Source of the DNA: Indolivaga capnocytophagoides DSM 22835
GTDB taxonomy: Bacteria > Bacteroidota > Bacteroidia > Bacteroidales > Dysgonomonadaceae
DNA: 64,000 nt
NCBI RefSeq assembly: GCF_000426485.1
Contig: NZ_KE384530.1
Span: 168,829 to 232,828, forward strand
Direction of reading: 5' to 3'
Positions 60,192 to 64,000 of this stretch are shown here, one piece after another. The notes under the pieces were generated by a model. That model was not told the DNA's origin. It saw nothing but the letters and a program-made list of their open reading frames with translations, and made no database searches. The translations under genes and the position numbers were made by a program. Positions within the stretch are counted from its first letter, which is position 1; the number at the start of each line of letters is the position of its first letter.

Positions 60192-61607
60192 ATGTCTTTA
60201 AATAAATTCTTTCTAAAACAAATAATTGAAAATTTTCAATTCGAACCAACTTCGCAACAGGCAGAAGCATTGGAATTGATTACGAATTTTTTATTTCAAC
60301 CTCAATCCGACGGTTTGTTTTTATTAAAAGGTTATGCCGGAACCGGAAAATCGTCTCTAATCGGGGCTTTGGTAAAAACAATGACCGAACTGAAACAGAA
60401 AACCGTTTTGTTAGCCCCTACGGGACGAGCTGCTAAAGTGTTCGGAGCCTATGCTGATCATCCAGCTTATACTGTTCATAAAAAAATATACAGACAGAAG
60501 CGATTCTCCGATCAGGCGACGGACTTCGTTCCTATGGATAATCTGTATAAGGATACGCTGTTTATAGTGGATGAGGCTTCGATGCTGAGTAATGACGGTA
60601 TCGATTCTTATATTTTCGGGTCGGGTCGAGTTTTGGACGATTTGATCCAATATGTATATGGTGGGGAAAATTGTCGTTTGTTATTGATCGGAGATGAGGC
60701 ACAGCTTCCTCCCGTAATGCAGGAAGTAAGTCCGGCTTTGCAGATAGATACTCTTAAGGGATACGGATTGGATGTCTTCAGTACTACGATGACTCAGATT
60801 GTACGTCAGGGCGAAGGGTCAGGTATATTATATAATGCTACGGAAATTAGAAATGCGCTGTTGAATGAAACCACAGGATTATTTCCTAAGATTAAGCTGA
60901 ATGATTTTCCGGATATAAAAAATGTCGGAGGAGACGAACTGATTGATACGATCAACGCCATGTACGATCGGGACGGAATAGACGACTGTATGGTGATCAC
61001 CCGATCTAATAAGCGTTCGAATATTTATAATGATGGTATCCGTAACCGCATACTGTACAGGGAAGAAGAATTGTCGGCAGGAGATATGTTGATGATTACA
61101 AAAAATAATTACTTTTGGACAGAGAATATCGATCAGGTTGATTTTCTGGCAAACGGAGAACTGGTAGAGGTATTACGGGTACGTAAAACTCAGGAGTTAT
61201 ATGGTTTCAGATTTGCCGATGTACTGGTAAAGCATCCCGATTACGATATAGAGTTGGAGTTGAAGATTTTATTAGATACCTTGCATTCCGAAACCACAGG
61301 GCTGTCGAAAGAAAAGAACGGTGAACTGTTTTATAATATTCTTGAAGATTATTCCGATATAAGATCTAATGCCGCTAAAATGCAAAAGATGAAAACAGAT
61401 CCTTTCTATAATGCGGTTCAGGTAAAATACGGTTATGCGATAACATGCCATAAGGCTCAGGGAGGGGAATGGAAAAATGTATTTCTGGATATAGGATATA
61501 TATCAGAAGAGCATTTAGGTATAAACTTTTATCGGTGGTTGTATACTGCGATAACGCGGGCAACGAAACAGCTTTATTTCGTGAATCTGCCCGAAGAGTT
61601 CCTTTAA
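60192..61607 (+). CDS. RecD-like ATP-dependent DNA helicase
   Basis: A 471-residue superfamily 1 helicase. ATG at 60192 (MSLNKFFLKQI) is chosen; the open frame upstream runs through the repeats and lacks an ATG. Motif I GYAGTGKSS (Walker A), motif II FIVDEASM, motif III GDEAQLPPV and motifs V/VI CHKAQGGEW and YTAITRA are all present. It is a short RecD2/Dda-like helicase of the type common in Bacteroidota, acting in DNA repair or replication. Confidence 0.93.
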   Translation: MSLNKFFLKQIIENFQFEPTSQQAEALELITNFLFQPQSDGLFLLKGYAGTGKSSLIGALVKTMTELKQKTVLLAPTGRAAKVFGAYADHPAYTVHKKIYRQKRFSDQATDFVPMDNLYKDTLFIVDEASMLSNDGIDSYIFGSGRVLDDLIQYVYGGENCRLLLIGDEAQLPPVMQEVSPALQIDTLKGYGLDVFSTTMTQIVRQGEGSGILYNATEIRNALLNETTGLFPKIKLNDFPDIKNVGGDELIDTINAMYDRDGIDDCMVITRSNKRSNIYNDGIRNRILYREEELSAGDMLMITKNNYFWTENIDQVDFLANGELVEVLRVRKTQELYGFRFADVLVKHPDYDIELELKILLDTLHSETTGLSKEKNGELFYNILEDYSDIRSNAAKMQKMKTDPFYNAVQVKYGYAITCHKAQGGEWKNVFLDIGYISEEHLGINFYRWLYTAITRATKQLYFVNLPEEFL

Positions 61608-61696
61608 TCGCGAAGAATGTTAATAAGTGCAAAATGAAAGCTTCAAATGCAACATTTTGTAAATATATTCATCTTATAATTGAATGTTAAATCTGA

Positions 61697-62239
61697 ATGG
61701 AAGAGTTGCAACTAATAGAAGGATGCAAAAGACAAGACCGAAAATCGCAACAGCTTGTATACGAAAAGTATGCGAGGGTGATGTATGGTATATGTCTGCG
61801 TTATGCATCTGAAAAGGAAGCTGCTCAGGATTTATTGCAAGACGGATTTATCAAAGTATTTATGAATATCAACTCGTTCGAAAACAAAGGTTCATTCGAA
61901 GGCTGGATGAAAAGAATCTTTGTAAATCTTGCATTAGAGAATATCCGGAAAGATAAAACAAAGAAAATGTACAGTGATGATATCGAAAATGTGTCGGATC
62001 TTGATATTATAGATGAAGCAGAAGGAGATATCGATGGAATTACTGAAGATGAATTATTGAAGATGGTTCAGGAATTACCGCAAGGATACAGATCGGTATT
62101 TAATTTATATGCAATAGAAGATTACTCACATAAAGAAATAAGCGAAATGCTAGGCATTGCCGAAGGTACATCACGCTCACAATATATAAGAGCCAGGGCT
62201 CTGTTACAAGAAAAAATAAAAGAATATTTTAAGCAATAA
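61697..62239 (+). CDS. ECF-type RNA polymerase sigma factor
   Basis: A 180-residue sigma-70 family factor with region 2 (EKEAAQDLLQDGFIKVFMN) and region 4 helix-turn-helix (YSHKEISEMLGIAEGTSRSQY). Its TAA overlaps the next ATG by one base, so the following membrane/beta-barrel protein is its translational partner and may control it. No SusC/FecR pair is adjacent, so this is not the usual PUL-type sigma arrangement. Confidence 0.93.
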   Translation: MEELQLIEGCKRQDRKSQQLVYEKYARVMYGICLRYASEKEAAQDLLQDGFIKVFMNINSFENKGSFEGWMKRIFVNLALENIRKDKTKKMYSDDIENVSDLDIIDEAEGDIDGITEDELLKMVQELPQGYRSVFNLYAIEDYSHKEISEMLGIAEGTSRSQYIRARALLQEKIKEYFKQ

Positions 62240-63537
62240 TGGTTCCAGATAAAGATCATATAAAAAAGGTTTTTGCTTCAAAGCTGAAAGGCATTGAGCA
62301 GGATCCTCCTGCATTTATGTGGGAGAGGATCGAGTCTGGTCTTATCGCTCAGGAGCGTAAGCCTAATACACGTAAACTGATATACAAAATTGCAGGATGG
62401 AGTACTGCGGCCGCAGCCGCTGTTGTCGCTTTTGGTTTATTCTTATTCTTGCCAAAAGGTGGTGAAGAGGCTCTGACAAACCATGTAGCAATAGTACAAC
62501 CTATGCCGGAGCCCGCAGTTCCAGAGTCTCAGGTTGGGGATTCTGTTCTTCCGTCTATAGAAAAAGATAGCCATTCAACAGGAAATCAGTCGGGGAAAAG
62601 ATCTTCTGAAATATTATTTGCTCATAGTGATAATACGGAAAAAGATAATAATACAGGAGTTATTGGTGCTGAAGATGTAAAAAAAGAAGAATTGGTTAAA
62701 CCAGCTCTTTCTTCTCCAAATTCTTCTCAACCTGAAAAAAAAGAAATGCTCGCTGCATCGGCTCCCATAAAGAAGCAGGAGGAAAAGAAGTCTGAAGAAA
62801 CTGATGCTGATCTACAAAGACAAATAGATGCTTTTGCAGCAGAAGGGCTCAAAACTGAAAAATTACTGGCTGATAATGCTGAGGCAGAATCGGTAAGTTC
62901 TTCTCACAAAGGTTTAGCTTTGGGGGTTAATGGAGGAGGAGCTTTCTCTAAAGCCGATGGATATAAACGTACGGTAGTGGCGATGGCTAATGCTGACCAA
63001 CAATTTAGTCTCAGATCTGAAACCGTAAAGCTGGAACATAATCAGCCGATAACTTTTGGTTTATCTATAAACAAAAGGATAACAGACAGGCTGTCTATCG
63101 AAAGCGGGATAAACTATGCTTATCTGTCGTCTAAAATAAAATCGAAGTCTGCATCTTCTTATAGCCGTAATAATGCGCAATATTTTCACTATTTAGGTAT
63201 ACCGTTGACTCTTAACTATAATATTGCCGAATGGAACAGGTTACGCTTATATATATCAGCCGGTGGAGCAATACAGAAAGATATTTACGGGCGGTTAAAC
63301 CGTAGTGGCGGTATATCTCAATCGTCGGTTTCTGATAAGAAAAATATCTCGCAAAAAAACGTGCAGATGTCATTGACTTCTTCTGTTGGCATCAGCTATC
63401 CTATCTATGGAAATATGTCGGTATATACAACTGTAGGCGGGGCATATTATATTGATGCCAAGAATGAATATGAAACTATTTATTCGGATAAAAAGTGGCT
63501 GTTAAACTTGAATTTGGGTGTGAAATTTGGATTTTAA
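62239..63537 (+). CDS. Membrane-anchored protein with C-terminal outer-membrane-type beta-barrel; sigma-factor partner
   Basis: A 432-residue protein with no standard signal peptide. A cytoplasmic N-terminus (MVPDKDHIKKVFASKLKG) is followed by one hydrophobic span (IAGWSTAAAAAVVAFGLFLFL, about 51-72), a long charged Glu/Lys/Ser-rich linker (75-220), then beta-strands ending NLNLGVKFGF, typical of an outer-membrane barrel. The N-terminal part could act as an anti-sigma factor. Which membrane the barrel inserts in, given an inner-membrane anchor, is unclear. The stop overlaps the tip of repeat copy D. Confidence 0.75.
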   Translation: MVPDKDHIKKVFASKLKGIEQDPPAFMWERIESGLIAQERKPNTRKLIYKIAGWSTAAAAAVVAFGLFLFLPKGGEEALTNHVAIVQPMPEPAVPESQVGDSVLPSIEKDSHSTGNQSGKRSSEILFAHSDNTEKDNNTGVIGAEDVKKEELVKPALSSPNSSQPEKKEMLAASAPIKKQEEKKSEETDADLQRQIDAFAAEGLKTEKLLADNAEAESVSSSHKGLALGVNGGGAFSKADGYKRTVVAMANADQQFSLRSETVKLEHNQPITFGLSINKRITDRLSIESGINYAYLSSKIKSKSASSYSRNNAQYFHYLGIPLTLNYNIAEWNRLRLYISAGGAIQKDIYGRLNRSGGISQSSVSDKKNISQKNVQMSLTSSVGISYPIYGNMSVYTTVGGAYYIDAKNEYETIYSDKKWLLNLNLGVKFGF

Positions 63538-63626
63538 GGTCATAGTCTCTTTTGTTTTAGAGTAAGCATAACAGCCCGAGTATCTTACTATCTAAAAATG
63601 ATCATTAAATACTTGTTGTTACTTAA
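63534..63626 (+). repeat. Palindrome-tipped intergenic repeat, copy D
   Basis: Begins TTAAGGTCATAGTCTC (a decayed palindrome), contains ATCATTAAATACTT and ends TTGTTACTTAA. The left end supplies the stop codon of the beta-barrel gene. Confidence 0.75.
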
Positions 63627-63653
63627 TATAAAATATAAAACCATATAAAAATT

Positions 63654-64000
63654 ATGAGAAAAACATGTCTGGGCTTATTTTCAGCCGCTATTTTAGGATT
63701 GTCTTTATCGTCGTGTCTGGGAGATGGAGGTGAGCAGTCGATAACATCACAAAATGAATTTGGTGTAATTAAAGTTGTTTCGGAGAGTGGTGTGTCAGTT
63801 ACTGCTGCAACTATGGCGAGAGGAGTTAATATCACAGGAGGAGATATAACCGGTTATTCTGCAGGAGATGTGGTGCTTGTGTCATATAAAGCTAATTTGA
63901 ATGATTTTATAAACTCTACAACTATTAAAGCTGAATATGCAACTATAGATGCTTCGAGTGGTGTTTTTAAAGTTGCAAATCAGGTATCTGTAACTGAAGG
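63654..64000 (+). CDS. Secreted lipoprotein, partial
   Basis: ATG at 63654 begins MRKTCLGLFSAAILGLSLSSCLGDGGEQ, a lipoprotein signal with lipobox Cys21. About 115 residues are visible before the window ends, without a stop. The mature start (NEFGVIKVVSESGVSVTAATMARGV cut to its core GVIKVVSESGVSV) is beta-rich. I do not recognise the family. Repeat copy D fills the space between it and the previous gene. Confidence 0.75.
   Translation, partial: MRKTCLGLFSAAILGLSLSSCLGDGGEQSITSQNEFGVIKVVSESGVSVTAATMARGVNITGGDITGYSAGDVVLVSYKANLNDFINSTTIKAEYATIDASSGVFKVANQVSVTE

Overview
This is a low-GC Bacteroidota window, probably order Bacteroidales. A Dysgonomonas-like host is a guess from gene style, not shown. 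The evidence is a SusC/SusD pair, many secreted glycoside hydrolases, TTTG/TAnnTTTG promoters of the Bacteroidota primary sigma type, and Bacteroidota-specific families (DUF3822, DUF4924, DUF3826).

About 1-49,570 is one large polysaccharide utilization locus whose enzyme set fits the pectin rhamnogalacturonan II (RG-II). A leftward block (1-29,963, minus strand) encodes GH2 beta-galactosidase (cut by the window edge), a GH137-GH2 fusion, GH138, GH78, GH141, a GH78/sialidase-like/isomerase-like triple fusion, GH140, GH105, GH95, a CE19-type esterase, GH28 and a further GH2. A divergent rightward block (30,341-49,566) encodes SusC, SusD, a PL1 pectate lyase, DUF3826, a large unassigned beta-helix protein, a GH43-like enzyme, a GH143-GH142 fusion, a sialate-O-acetylesterase-type esterase and a DUF5703-type enzyme. 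Together these can be assigned to the backbone and to side chains A, B, C and D of RG-II.

Next (49,807-55,295) come a LacI-family regulator and a four-gene cassette: aldo/keto reductase, zinc dehydrogenase, COG3618 lactonase and FucP-like symporter. It matches the L-galactose to tagaturonate route described in Bacteroides vulgatus. L-galactose is the sugar the GH95 enzyme is expected to release from RG-II. CG-centred 12-bp palindromes related to TTAAACGTTTTA lie in the promoters of GH28, susC, lacI and the cassette, so LacI probably ties polymer breakdown to L-galactose use. No hybrid two-component regulator or ECF/anti-sigma pair lies within the PUL part of the window.

From 55,393 the content is housekeeping: a 46-residue membrane peptide unit, tRNA-Gln, rmlD, and a tight DUF3822-rsmD-GT2-DUF4924 run on the minus strand; then a RecD-like helicase, an ECF sigma factor with a partner membrane/beta-barrel protein, and a partial lipoprotein.

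A family of about 90-95 bp intergenic repeats (six full copies plus shorter pieces), each tipped by the palindrome GGTCTCAGACC, is scattered through both the PUL and the housekeeping part. Several copies supply the stop codon of the neighbouring gene. I do not recognise it as a known element.
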